This document shows, piece after piece, positions 48,271 to 58,912 of a stretch of 64,000 nt of DNA. Each line of letters starts with the position of its first letter. The stretch's first letter is position 1. The notes under the pieces were generated by a model that was given only the letters and a program-made list of their open reading frames with translations, ran no database searches and had not been told where the DNA came from. The translations under genes were made by a program, and so were the position numbers. Source of the stretch: Angiostrongylus vasorum (taxonomy: Eukaryota; Nematoda; Chromadorea; Rhabditida; Metastrongylidae); the NCBI GenBank assembly GCA_018806985.1, contig JADANN010000018.1:2636501-2700500 (forward strand), in the 5' to 3' direction.

Positions 48271-50514
48271 GTTCAGCTAAATGAAGAAAAAAATAGAATG
48301 AAAAAAAATAAAAAACGGGTAGTATTCCAGAAGAAGCAGAGAAGAAGAGAAGAAGATAAATTGCGACAGTCTTGAATGGACATTTCCCATCCCATATTTT
48401 TGCACATCATGAAAATTAATCGCCGTCTAATTCAGTTTTTTAATCCTTTTATTACCACATCTAGGAGAACCTATCGTATCGGATGGCGAGGAAAGAGGAA
48501 CGTTGATGAATGGTAATTAAAAAGAATTCAGCAACAATTTCAATCAAGAAATAGTGGGGAAAATATCCAGTTCTGAGCAAGAAGCAATATCCTGACTGAC
48601 CGTCAACACTGAACTGTTACTGATGAACCGAGTCCTACTGGAGAAAATGAGGCGCTTATGAAGTTGATTCTACTCAATACGTGACGTAGAAACATCAACT
48701 TATCAAGAAAAGGAAGTTAAATACTAGTGCGATTCAAAAGTAACATGGGTTTTAAACCATATATTTTAGAGCACTATAAATGAGAATAGAGAGAATTTGA
48801 GTCGTGAAAATAAGAACCATTAATATGTGAACGTTTTCGACAACAAGAAGTAATTCTGTTTTTTCCGATAGAGCAGAAATCTTAATCTCTCATCGCGACG
48901 AATTCTGCGAAGTCTCCCTTATGCGCAATAAAAACGATAACTCCTGATAGTATTTTGGCGATGTTCATTGGAGATAGGGAAGAAAACGATTTGTCATATA
49001 TGCAACAGCTGACAACGTTCAGTTTAGGGGTTGGTCCGGGATAAAACTTCCAAGCATTTTCTGATGCCGAATTCGTACCAAGGAAGTGTGATGCTGACCC
49101 TTTTTGGTGCTCTGAGTAAGGAACCATCTGCTATAATTTTTTGAATTCTTACAAGACGATAAAAGTAGTTACGTCCTATCTGGAAATCGACCAAATACAC
49201 TAGTTCCTATGTCCGGCAGTGAAAATCAGTGAGTTTCGGTGTCAACAGAAAAGGTCCAACTCTCTTACACTGCAACGTTCCACTATATGTCGTATAAGTA
49301 ACGTTGAAGAAGTCGAACCAGGTGAGTTACGCGACTCTTCCATGGCTATTTGTTAAGGAGGCTTCTCGGCAACCAACTACCTCTTTTTTTGAGCTCTTTC
49401 TTTTTAAAACTATGGATCTATTAATTGGTTAACGACAAATTACTTGTTACGTCGTTTTGAAGCGGCCAGTGGACTAGCCGCGGGGTTCGAAGTCGCAGCA
49501 ACAATCGTTGTAGCTCTGTTAGGACTCAAGTAGCAAGACATCAAACCCTATTCCGATCTATGAGGCCAGCAACTATCTGTGGTGACGACATGAGAGCGCC
49601 CTTGTCTAGTTATTTCAGGTTTCCATAGAATATCACGTTCCACTAGCACTGATCATTTGGATAAGAAGAAAAGCCAAGTTGCATCCGATGCCATTCATGA
49701 AGTCGACGACCTACCTTAATAATGGCTGCGACTCAACGGAAGAAATGAAGGCACTGCTGACACCCAAGCGACATCTGAAGAAATTTAAGCATCGAAGCGG
49801 CTTTAGGTGGACAATTGACTGTTCTTGGCGAAAGGTAATGTGTACAATGAACATTGTTTATACTGGTTGTTAGGATCCATTCGGTTGTGAGTGGCGGTGA
49901 GAGCAAGAATAGTGCTTCATTCCACAGCTCATTACGAAAGAACCCGTCATTTACGAATGACTTGCAAGGTGATGGGAGAATCCTAGGATTACATGGCCAA
50001 AATAAATTAGAAATGAGATACCAAAATTGAAAAGGAAGAAGGTGCGAGAATGGCGGATAGAAGAGAAGAAGGGATTGGGATTATTCAGAAGCACGAAGAG
50101 ATTAAGAATGCAAAAGGGAATTAAAAAAGTGATGGAGAGAGTCGAAAGAACAACAATGAGCGGGATTGAAAAAAAAGTATAGCTGTTAAAAGAAAGAGAT
50201 GAAATGACACATTGAAAATACAAAGATGGAAAAGAATTTAGGAAGCTTCGGAGTAAAGAGGGAGACAAAATCAAAACAGAAAAAAAAAGAGAATGAAAGC
50301 CATTGGATCGCCGCCTAGTGTTGCTGTCAGCAGAGAAGATATTTAGGAGTTCCATAGCACTTAGTCAGCAGTACCTTCCCACTTTGGTACATAGTTATGG
50401 ACAAATAACGAAATTTCCCTCTAAGTTGTGAGGAACGCTGAAGTGAAAACTATAGTGTTTGGATTTTCTAAGTTTAGGAATAAACCGCTTAATTTTTAAT
50501 TTGCTGCTTTCTAT
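48271..50514. other. No gene recognised
   Basis: 49,470-49,645 shows weak block similarity to 165-300 (GTGACGACATGAGAGC versus ATGACGACCTGAGAAC, then TAGTTAT and GTTTCCA), with a box B-like GGTTCGAAGTC at 49,486. It may be another old tRNA-derived repeat. 49,960-50,310 is strongly purine-biased on the plus strand. Confidence 0.4.
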
Positions 50515-50700
50515 AATTTCTCATGGCAAGGTATTATGCGAAATGCAACCACAATGGTGCTGAGATATTTGCAGAACTCCGGACCGCGAGTGCCTGCGGT
50601 GGGGAACGAACGCGCTATTACCATTTCCGGGGGATAACGCGTTCACCACCACACCATAGTGGTCCTTCGTTTCGCCTGTCTCTCAGCTATCACCCGTCAA
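50515..50700 (-). repeat. SINE-B copy, nearly full length
   Basis: GAGATATTTGCAGAACTCCG, GTGCCTGCGGTGGGGAACGA, then CCACCACACCATAGTGGTCC and CGTTTCGCCTGTCTCTCAGC. The minus-strand head is recognisable at about 50,640-50,680. Confidence 0.75.
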
Positions 50701-51264
50701 GGAAAGACGAACTGTTTACTCAACAAGTCAAAAACAAAATGAGAATGGTGAAATGCTTAATATATATTGATCTTATTCAAGTAAACGTAGTTGGAAAATC
50801 AATAGAGAGAAATCAACATCTAAATGCAGTAAAATAATTTGGTAATTACTGGAGAAAAGCAAATAAGGCGCAAAAGTAATTTGCGATTCTCACCTTTTTA
50901 GCACTAAGGCGGTATAACTCGTGGCTAATTCTGCGAGAAATTGCCACGCAAGATTCCATTAAAATAGATGGAATCGTGGTTACAGGATATTAACTCGTTT
51001 TTTTCCGGCTATAAGATGATATTTTCAACGGAAATGGGCCAATGATTGCACTTCTGGTATTCAACGGAACCACCGCATCTTCAGGAGCAGATGATGCCTA
51101 ACTGGTGGAAAAGAGAGCCTAGGGTATTGTCATCCAGTTCACGTAAGGTAAATGAGTGGATCGACACAGCTGACGAAAGAGTTTCTTATCGAAGTCATCG
51201 TGAAATTCATCCACTGGCAAGTTTTATAATCTGAAACGAACATAATTTACTAGGGCCATTTTCA

Positions 51265-51993
51265 CTGTAAGGCCGTTTTAGCATTAGACCTAACAAAATT
51301 GCAAATCAGTATTAACCAACTAACTATTCTCCTCCTAAGTTGATCCTCCAAATACAAAGCACAAAAAATGTTCTTTCGTCACACATTTTATCCTTCTTGC
51401 GAATATACCGTTTTCCGTTTGTTTCGTAGTGCGGCTCGAAATAGTTCCATTTCGATGCCTCGTACGTGTTGGCTGTCCTCTAGTTGGCTGCATATCTCGT
51501 GAAGTCGTCTTCGTTTTATGAATTTCAGCACGGTACCAATCGATGTTGAATGCACTGGCGGAGAAGTTAGATGTCTGCTTAATCTGTCTGTTCCGTCTTG
51601 TCTATCTGTCTGTTGTCTGCCTAAGACATTCTTTTTGTCCTAGTGACAGCGTTTCCTTCACAAGTCGAAGGTATTTTAAAAGTACAGATCCACTTTCTCC
51701 GCCGCTGCATTTAACATCGAGTCGTGCCGAAGTTTATAAAACGAAGACGACTTCACGAGATATGCGGTAAACCCGAGGACAGCCAACACGTACAAGGTAC
51801 GAGGCATCGAAATAGGACTACTTCGGGCTGCACTACAAAGCAAACGGAACGATATGTTCGCAAGAAGGATAAAATGTGTGACGAACGAATATTTTAGTGC
51901 TTCGTATTTGGAGGATCAACTTTGGAGCAGAATAGTTGTTGGGTCAATATTGATACGCAATTTTATTAGGTCTAGTGCTAAAATGGCTTACAG
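51265..51993. mobile_element. Foldback/MITE-like element with long terminal inverted repeats
   Basis: Ends CTGTAAGG...CTTACAG. The left arm (51,265-51,547) is the imperfect reverse complement of the right arm (51,712-51,993), around a spacer of about 165 bp. Example pairing: GTGTTGGCTGTCCTC (left) with GAGGACAGCCAACAC (right). No transposase ORF and no clear target-site duplication. Long TIRs and lack of coding capacity point to a non-autonomous DNA transposon. Confidence 0.85.
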
Positions 51994-52124
51994 CTAAAGT
52001 TTGAGAATCTGTTGAATAACTCACGTGTCTCGGCATAGACAAATCATAGGCGAACGAACTTTGCTTGGAGTCAAAATACGGTTGAGAATGCACCAAGAAA
52101 ATCTAGAGTCACCGTAATTGGGGC

Positions 52125-53030
52125 ATGACAATACCTGAGAGTGTGCGCTCGGTATTAGAATTGGGCTCAAGCTTTTCACCATCACATCCCATTTCTAAAA
52201 CAACCGTGCGTATGATAGCATGCAACCTCTATGAGCTTCAAGATCGACTTCGCTCTCAGGCTAAACAAGGGACCTCAAACAGAGATGAAAATCAAGGGGT
52301 GGCGACACTACCACCACCTCCTTTCCATAAAACGTTTTTTAGACAGCAGGACCCTAACGATGGAGTTGACATAAAATTCCGCATGTTTTCGGACGGCGTT
52401 CTCAAGACCCTTAATCAGTACCGCGATAGAAGATTTATCTCTAACCTCGCCGCCGTACAAAAATGTGGCTTGCGAAAAAATTAGAGAATTAATAAATCCT
52501 ACGATCGACTTTCTATTGACCTCGGCATTGATCAAGCAATTCTTCGTATTCTTGTTGAGCAAACGCGAGGTGTTATTTTATTCTTTATTCACGAACAACC
52601 TGACGTTTCGGCGGATTTCGCCTTCCTCATAACCTGGAAAGGTCAAGTTAACAGCAATCTATTCGGCCAAACACCTCCATAACCAAACAGAGAAATAAAC
52701 TCAAAAACAATAAGATTTTCTGTTAGTGATAGGGAGGAAAAATTCGTAGTTATTCCACGCCAACTGGCTATCCTCTATCGCCCGTCATCTGAAAAGCAAT
52801 ACAAAAGTCAATACCGAAAACTAAGCAATCAGTGGGTCAGTGTGGCAAAAGCGGCAGGCTTAAAATCACCGGTTATCTCGCACTTTAAAATCAATAGACC
52901 AACATGCCCCGTCTTATGTTTACTTATTAATACACATAAGTTGGTATCACTTGATGATCTTGGGTCAACCAATCCGTCATCTCTTCATAACTCAAAAGAC
53001 CGACTTTCTATAAACCTCGGCATAGATAGT
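52125..53030 (+). pseudogene. PLE N-terminal ORF fragment (PLE-F), interrupted
   Basis: 52,125-52,484 (LELGSSFSPSHPISKTTVR, CNLYELQDRLRSQA) and 52,740-52,980 (FVVIPRQLAILYRPSSEKQY, AKAAGL, CPVLCLLINTHKL) match the N-terminal part of the minus-strand PLE at 54.8-55.5 kb. A minus-oriented PLE terminal repeat is inserted between them (52,505-52,703). No RT core remains on this strand here. Confidence 0.8.
52505..52703 (-). repeat. Solo PLE pseudo-LTR with mutated hammerhead
   Basis: Minus strand. The terminal block TCGACTTTCTATTGACCTCG (plus-strand reading) also flanks the PLE ends at 53,005 and 62,296. The hammerhead region 52,597-52,634 has stem II GGCG/CGCC, GAAACGTC and a stem I GGTT/AACC, but the core reads ATGAGGA instead of CTGAGGA. 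That loses the essential first C. Confidence 0.75.
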
Positions 53031-53136
53031 TGATATATTTATTTATGTGATCTTATAAACTGATCTTCTTTAGCTGATCCGAGGTTGGTATAGGTGTTCG
53101 TTGACGTTGTCGTTGTTGTTGGTGTTGTTTGTCGAT

Positions 53137-53172
53137 GGCTGACGTTTCGGCGATTTCGCCTTCCTCAGAGCC
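53137..53172 (-). ncRNA. Hammerhead ribozyme motif (PLE-A pseudo-LTR)
   Basis: Minus strand: stem I GGCT, core CTGAGGA, stem II GGCG/CGCC closing a four-base AAAT loop, core GAAAC, cleavage triplet GTC, then AGCC closing stem I. Stem III could form only through the palindrome ACGT, so a dimer is needed for a stable fold. Hammerheads of this minimal type are known from Penelope-like elements, where they are thought to process element RNA. Confidence 0.8.
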
Positions 53173-53953
53173 TGGACGTATTTTATATTAGAATACTTTA
53201 ATTATTTGGTGGAAAAGGCTAAAGTATTAATGAAGATCAAAGTTTTAAATAGATGGTGGGCTAGGATGCTACGGTCAAACTGAATGGCCACTCACCGTGA
53301 TGTTACGAGTGGAACTGGCCCACGCGTTGTTCACGTGGGGTCGCGAGCACGACACACCCCGGGGTCAAAACATCATTTTGAAACAGGGCACCAGGTCACA
53401 TGTGATAGTGAGGCATTCGTCTTTCCGGTTCATCTTTGCGATTTTGTGAAATATATCCAAAAACGCCTCAAGAGTCTTGCGCGTTAATGTTCTCGACTCC
53501 TGCGCTGGGATCCCGCACAGTCACTTCAAAATCATCGCCGTTGTGCTTTTTGTGCCCTATGCGTACCTAGAGGATTGTTTTGACGAATTTTAGCTTTCCC
53601 ATCTAGATGTTCTTTTATGCGGACACAAAGTGGTCTACCCGTTTCCCCAATAGTATTCCTCACCGCATGCGTTACATGAGATCAAGTATATTATACCTGA
53701 ACTCATGCAATCCCCTGTCTCTCCCGTTAGGACAGATCATACAGTTTTCTGAGCTGTACAAACGATCGTAGAGACGGTTGCGAACTAACTGACGGCGTAG
53801 GGTATTGGGTGGGATTTCAACAATCGTTACATAATTTTCAAGACCACTTTTTTCTTAAGCATCTCTTAATGGCGTAACTTATTTCATTTGATATGAAAGG
53901 GTAGCTTGAAAGGGATCTTACTTATGTCCGAAACATTATTTTGGGGAACTACC

Positions 53954-54544
53954 CTACGTTTTTGTCCAACCCGAATGGCTTCTACGTCGTAGCCATTGGA
54001 AATGGCAATTTTTCATGCCAGGTTTTGCGATTCCTTCCTTTCCTCTTCTCCTGTGCACACATTTTTTGCCGTACGGTACATGTTTTTTGATAAGTGCTTT
54101 TTTCATGTGCGAAGGATGAGAGGAGAGGTAGTGAACTAGTATGTTCTTACTACTTGGCTTACGATACCATTTTGTTATATAACCACTTTCTGAGAGCTTT
54201 ACTTGGATGTTTAAGAATGGAAGCCAGTTTTCGGTTGGTTTTTCTCGTGTAAATTTTATATACTCTGACTTTCGGTTTAACAATTCAAAGCACTCATCCA
54301 TCTGTTCTCGTGTGGAACAGACGATGAAGCAGTCGTCTATGTATCGACAGTAGAGTAAGGGTCGGTGGTCGAGAACTGGAGCTTTCACCTTAGACATGAA
54401 AGCGATGGCAAGGCTTGGTGCTAAACGCTGTCCCATGGTGAACCCTCTAATTTGTGCAAAATATTTACCAGACCACCTGAAGAGTGAACAACTAAGGCAC
54501 CGTTTTAAGAGAGTCATTAGTTGCGCAATCGACAAGCCGTACAT
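53954..54544 (-). pseudogene. PLE-A reverse transcriptase core
   Basis: 196-codon open frame. FTMGQRLAPSLAIAFM is RT motif B and YCRYIDDCF (Asp pair at 54,332-54,343) is motif C, with both catalytic aspartates kept. NWLPFLNIQVKLSESGYITK follows, then KWYRKPSSKN, typical of PLE RT. Motif A lies upstream in another frame. After about 54,080 the frame shifts, so the KKHVPYGKKC end is not native. Confidence 0.9.
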
Positions 54545-55114
54545 TTTTCATTTTCTTTTCGTGCTGTACCAGCAACTCGAGAATGGCTTCCATTGCGGAG
54601 TCATTCGACACGTTGGTATAAAGTGAAGTAACATCGAATGACCCCATTACATGCGTGCAGTTTGGTTGCGCGCACCGTAGGTGGTCTAGGAAATATTTTG
54701 GTGTTAGGTAGATGGGTTGGAATGAATTTTAGCAACTGGGTCAGGATAAGGTTTAGGAACCACGTTATTCTATCCGTTGGCCCGCCTATACAACTGATGA
54801 TAGGTCTAACTTTAAACGATGATGAGTCCGTTGAACGTAATATCATCAGTTGAAGTAAGCTTATGTGTTTTAATGAGCAAGTAAAGGACAGGGCAAATTG
54901 GGTGTTCGTTTTTAAGTCGAGAAATAACTGAAGGCTCTAAACCTGCGGCCTTTGCCGTGTTTACCCACTCTTGATTTAATTTCCGGTATTGATTTCTATA
55001 TTCCTTTTCAGAGGATGCTCGATAGAGAGAAACATCATTGAGGTGCTCCTCTGTTATCCTAGTATCCAACTGACTAGGAATAACTACAAATTCTCCACCA
55101 CAGATTTTGTATTC

Positions 55115-55156
55115 AAGAGCTCTCTAACCTGGCGCATACCAGGTTAGAGAGCTCTT
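55115..55156. repeat. Perfect 18-bp hairpin palindrome
   Basis: AAGAGCTCTCTAACCTGG (55,115-55,132) and its exact reverse complement (55,139-55,156) are separated by CGCATA. It lies within the PLE-A coding region and interrupts the reading frame. It could be a fold-back duplication made during reverse transcription or repair. Confidence 0.95.
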
Positions 55157-55654
55157 TAATTCTTTGGTGTGTGAGGTTGGAGCTTATTTATCTTTTTTGG
55201 TAGTGATTAAGTGTGCGGAGAATTTCGTCGGAAAATAAACGAAATGTAGGGTCAATATTGCTATTTGGTAGCTCTTGTTTAAAGAAAGTTCGGGCAAAAG
55301 GTATTGGAGGTAGTTGCCCCCCTTGGTACTACTTTACCTAACCTTTCTAGCCTAACCCTGTAACTTAGCTGATTTTGAAGTTCATGCAGACTACACGTGA
55401 TCCTGCGCAGGATTGGTTTAGAAATGGGTTGACTAGGCGCGAAACTCGGACTTAATTCTAACAATGAACGCGCATTTTCCGGAAGCGTTATGCCTCCTAA
55501 CACAGTAACCCTGGATGTTTTTGGTGCGCATTCTATTTCATGGATTTTACTTGCAACTTGATCAGCGGTGGTCCTTTGATTTGACCTTTTTGAGCGGCGT
55601 GATAGATCTTCAAACTTTTTTTCCTTAACTTGCTCTTAATATCACTTTTTTTTC

Positions 55655-56842
55655 TTGTTCTTAATCATCCAAGTAAAGCTCTCAGAAAGTGGTTATATAA
55701 CAAAATGGTATCGTAAGCCAAGTAGTAAGAAAATACTAGTTCACTACCTCTCCTCTCATCCTTCACACATGAAAAAAGCACTTATCAAAAACATGTACCG
55801 TACAGCAAAAAATGTGTGCACAGGAGAAGAGGAAAGGAAGGAATCGCAAAACCTGGCATGAAAAATTGCCATTTCCAATGGCTACGACGTAGAAGCCATT
55901 CGGGTTGGACAAAAACGTAGGGTAGTTCCCCCAAAATAATGTTTCGGACATAAGTAAGATCCCTTTCAAGCTACCCTTTATATCAAATGAAATAAGTTAC
56001 GCCATTAAGAGATGCTTAAGAAAAAGTGGTCTTGAAAATTATGTAACGATTGTTGAAATCCCACCCAATACCCTACGCCGTCAGTTAGTTCGCAACCGTC
56101 TCTACGATCGTTTGTACAGCTCAGAAAACTGTGTGATCTGTCCTAACGGGAGAGACGGGGGATTGCATGAGTTCAGGTATAATATACTTGATCTCATGTA
56201 ACGCATGCGGTGAGGAATACTTTGGGGAAACGGGTAGACCACTTTGTGTCCGCATAAAAGAACATCTAGATGGGAAAGCTAAAATTCGTCAAAAACAATC
56301 CTCTAGGTACGCATAGGGCACAAAAGCACAACGGCGATGATTTTGAAGTGACTGTGCGGATCCCAGCGCAGGAGTCGAGAACATTAACGCGCAAGACTCT
56401 TGAGGCGTTTTGGATATATTTCACAAACGCAAAGATGAACCGGAAAGACGAATGCCTCACTATCACACGTGACCTGGCGCCCTATTTCAAAATGATATTT
56501 TGACCCCGGGGTGTGTCTTGCTCGCGACCCTACGTGAACAACGCGTGGGCCAGTCCCACTCGTTACATCACGGTGAGTAGGCTTTCAGTATGATCGTAGC
56601 ATCCTAATCCACCATCTATTTAAAACTTTGATCTTCACTAATACTTTAGCCTTTTACACCGAATAACTAAAGTATTCTAAAATAAAAATACGTCCAGGCT
56701 CTGAGGAAGGCGAAATCGCCGAAACGTCAGCCATCGACAAACAACACCAGCAACAAGACAACGTCAACGAACACCTATACCAACCTCGGATCAGCTGAAG
56801 AAGATCAGTTTATAAGATCACATGAATAAATATATCAATCCG
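55655..56842 (+). mobile_element. PLE-B, 5'-truncated inverted copy of PLE-A
   Basis: Matches PLE-A in reverse from the FLNIQVKLSESGYITK segment of the RT to the pseudo-LTR (53,036-54,215). Similarity is so high that shared differences dominate. It contains the thumb (55,680-55,860), the GIY-YIG region in broken frames (56,180-56,470; FGETGRPLCVRIKEHL) and the hammerhead motif at 56,697-56,732. The two arms are about 1.18 kb each, with a spacer of about 1.45 kb. Confidence 0.9.
56697..56732 (+). ncRNA. Hammerhead ribozyme motif (PLE-B pseudo-LTR)
   Basis: Stem I GGCT (56,697-56,700), CTGAGGA (56,701-56,707), stem II GGCG (56,709-56,712) and CGCC (56,717-56,720) with AAAT loop, GAAA (56,721-56,724), ACGT palindrome, cleavage predicted after C56,728, then AGCC (56,729-56,732). 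It is identical in sequence to the motif in PLE-A on the other strand. Confidence 0.82.
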
Positions 56843-56874
56843 TTAGACCCATCATCCCCTGTGAAGACGGGCCA

Positions 56875-57273
56875 GTGGATAAGATAACCTGGTTTCTAAG
56901 CCTAATACTAACTCAGTTGCTTAAACATTTTCCAGCTCACCTCACAAACAAAAAATCTCACCAGCTCCAAATGTTCCTAGAACGTCTACGCAACGCGTCT
57001 CCTAATAACGCGTACGTGATGAAGTTCTTCGACGTTTCCGCGCTTTACATCAATGTATCAAGTGATTCTGCAATGCAAGCCATCTTCGAACTTCTTGTTG
57101 AACATGGAAGAAGAATAAATATGCATGGCTTGTCCATCCAGCAGTTTATGGCTCTGTTAAAAGAGTGCCTAAACTGCTCGATTTTTACATGGTCTGGAAA
57201 ATATTACGGGCAACTAAGGTGGTTGGCAATGGGACAGCAACTGGCGCCAACCTTTGCCATTGTGTTTACGTAG
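56875..57273 (+). pseudogene. PLE-C reverse transcriptase, motifs A and B
   Basis: 132 codons. KFFDVSALYINVS is motif A (Asp kept) and LAMGQQLAPTFAIVF is motif B. The stop that ends it precedes motif C, which lies in another frame and has lost one catalytic Asp. Non-functional. Confidence 0.85.
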
Positions 57274-57359
57274 ATAGAAGCCCCAGTTCTCAATTTCCGG
57301 CCACTACTCTGTGCAGATATGTAGGTGATTGTCTTGTCATCTTCTCTACGCAATAGGAG

Positions 57360-58040
57360 ATGGACAAATGCTTTGAATTATTGAACGAGCAGTCTGAGTA
57401 CCTTAAATTCACCCGAGAGAAACCGAAAAAAAACTGGCTTCCGTTTTTAAACGTTCAAATAAACCTATCAAGTAGCGGTTGCATGACAAAGTGGTACCGA
57501 AAGCCAAGTAACAAGAAAATCCTCGGTCATTTCCTTTCTTCCCACCCTTCACACACAAAGAGGGCGCTTGTGAGAAACATGTTTCGAACAGGCACCTCTG
57601 TGTGCACAACCAGGGAACTAAAGGAAGAATCGCGCGACTTGGCTCGGCAAATAGCCATCTCCAATGGTTACGAAGTAGTTACCGCACGAGATAAGTTTAG
57701 AAGGAGGGCGACACGCCGAAGCGAAACACTTGGCCAAAAGAAAGCCCCGTTTATGCTGCCCTTTATTAGCGATGAAGTAAGCGTAGCGATTAAACGATGC
57801 TTAAGAAGGGTAGGTCTACAGGAATCGGTAGCGATAGTTGAAATACCACCGGATACTCTACGTCGTCAGTTAGTTCGTAACCGCCTGTATGACCGTCTAT
57901 GTGAGACAAAAAATTGCGTAATTTGCCCTCACGGCAGGGACGGTTATTGCATGTGTTCAGGTACGATATACCTGATCTCTTTAATAATTGCGGAGATGAA
58001 CATATTGGCGAAACGGGCAGACCCTTGTGTATCCGTATAA
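57360..58040 (+). pseudogene. PLE-C RT thumb and endonuclease linker, 226 codons
   Basis: MDKCFELLNEQSEYLKFTRE, NWLPFLNVQINLSSSGCMTK and WYRKPSNKK are the RT C-terminal part. Residues about 185-205 hold a Cys pair motif (C..KNCVIC) of the zinc-binding kind seen before the PLE GIY-YIG domain, then GTIYLIS. A frameshift follows TIYLIS. The downstream frame has DEHIGETGRPLCIRIKR, containing the YIG-like and catalytic Arg segment. Confidence 0.85.
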
Positions 58041-58912
58041 AAAGAACACCTAGATGGCAAACGAAAAGCAAGACAAAATATCCCACTAGGCACGCATAGG
58101 ATACAAAAGCATAGCGGAAACGATTTTGATGTAAAAGTCAATATCCTTGCGCAGGAGACCAGAACACCAGCGCGAAAACTTCTTGAGGCTTTTTGGATAA
58201 ATGCCAAAAATCCTACAGTGAATGGCAGGGATGAATGTCCAGAAGTCATACGGTACCTGACCCCGTATGCTCGCATCAATTTCTGATGTGGGACGGTGCA
58301 GTCATCAACCTTATGCGACTATAATCAGCTGTTCTAATCTTCCTCACCGGAAGTCACGCAAAAAAGCGGTGAGTTTTTCGAGAAGCTGTTGACCATGTAA
58401 TTACCATAGGGTTTTTCGTCTTTTTTGTAAGTGTTATTAAAGTAACAAGAAAATCATCGGTCATTTCCTTTCTTCCCACCCTTCACACACAAAGAGGGCG
58501 CTTGTGAGAAACATGTTTCGAACAGGCACCTCTGTGTGCACAACCAGGGAACTAAAGGAAGAATCGCGCGACTTGGCTCGGCAAATAGCCATCTCCAATG
58601 GTTACGAAGTAGGCCACTACTCTGTGCAGATATGTAGGTGATTGTCTTGTCATCTTCTCTACGCAATAGGAGATGGACAAATGCTTTGAATTATTGAACG
58701 AGCAGTCTGAGTACCTTAAATTCACCCGAGAGAAACCGAAAAAAAACTGGCTTCCGTTTTTAAACGTTCAAATAAACCTATCAAGTAGCGGTTGCATGAC
58801 AAAGTGGTACCGAAAGCCAAGTAACAAGAAAATCCTGGTTCATTTCCTTTCTTCCCATTCTTCACACACAAAGAGGGCGCTTGTGAGAAACATGTTTTGA
58901 ACAACCACCTAT

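Larger units (their letters stand above)
53036..55640 (-). mobile_element. Penelope-like element PLE-A, nearly full length, decayed
   Basis: Order along the minus strand: N-terminal region (55,503-55,279), middle (55,069-54,601), RT (54,544-53,954), GIY-YIG endonuclease region (about 53,870-53,290) and 3' pseudo-LTR with an intact hammerhead motif (53,172-53,137). PLEs are retroelements distinct from LINEs, with an RT related to telomerase RT and, in this group, a C-terminal GIY-YIG nuclease. Frameshifts break it into at least five pieces. The adjacent plus-strand PLE-B is its inverted partial copy. Confidence 0.9.
56855..58440 (+). mobile_element. PLE-C, 5'-truncated copy
   Basis: Begins in the RT (DKITWFLSLILTQLLK) directly after the PLE-B terminal repeat and runs through the endonuclease to about 58,290. 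RT motif C reads YVGD (57,318-57,329) instead of YVDD, and there are stops at 57,271 and 57,357. The 57,360-58,040 frame covers the RT thumb and the Cys-rich linker (CETKNCVICPHGRDGYC) and enters the GIY-YIG region (TIYLIS) before a frameshift. Confidence 0.9.

Noticed and set aside
49951..50355. 134-codon minus-strand hydrophobic ORF resembling a membrane protein
   Set aside because: It is the complement of a purine-biased low-complexity stretch. The Phe/Leu/Ser richness follows from composition, with no motif or splice evidence.
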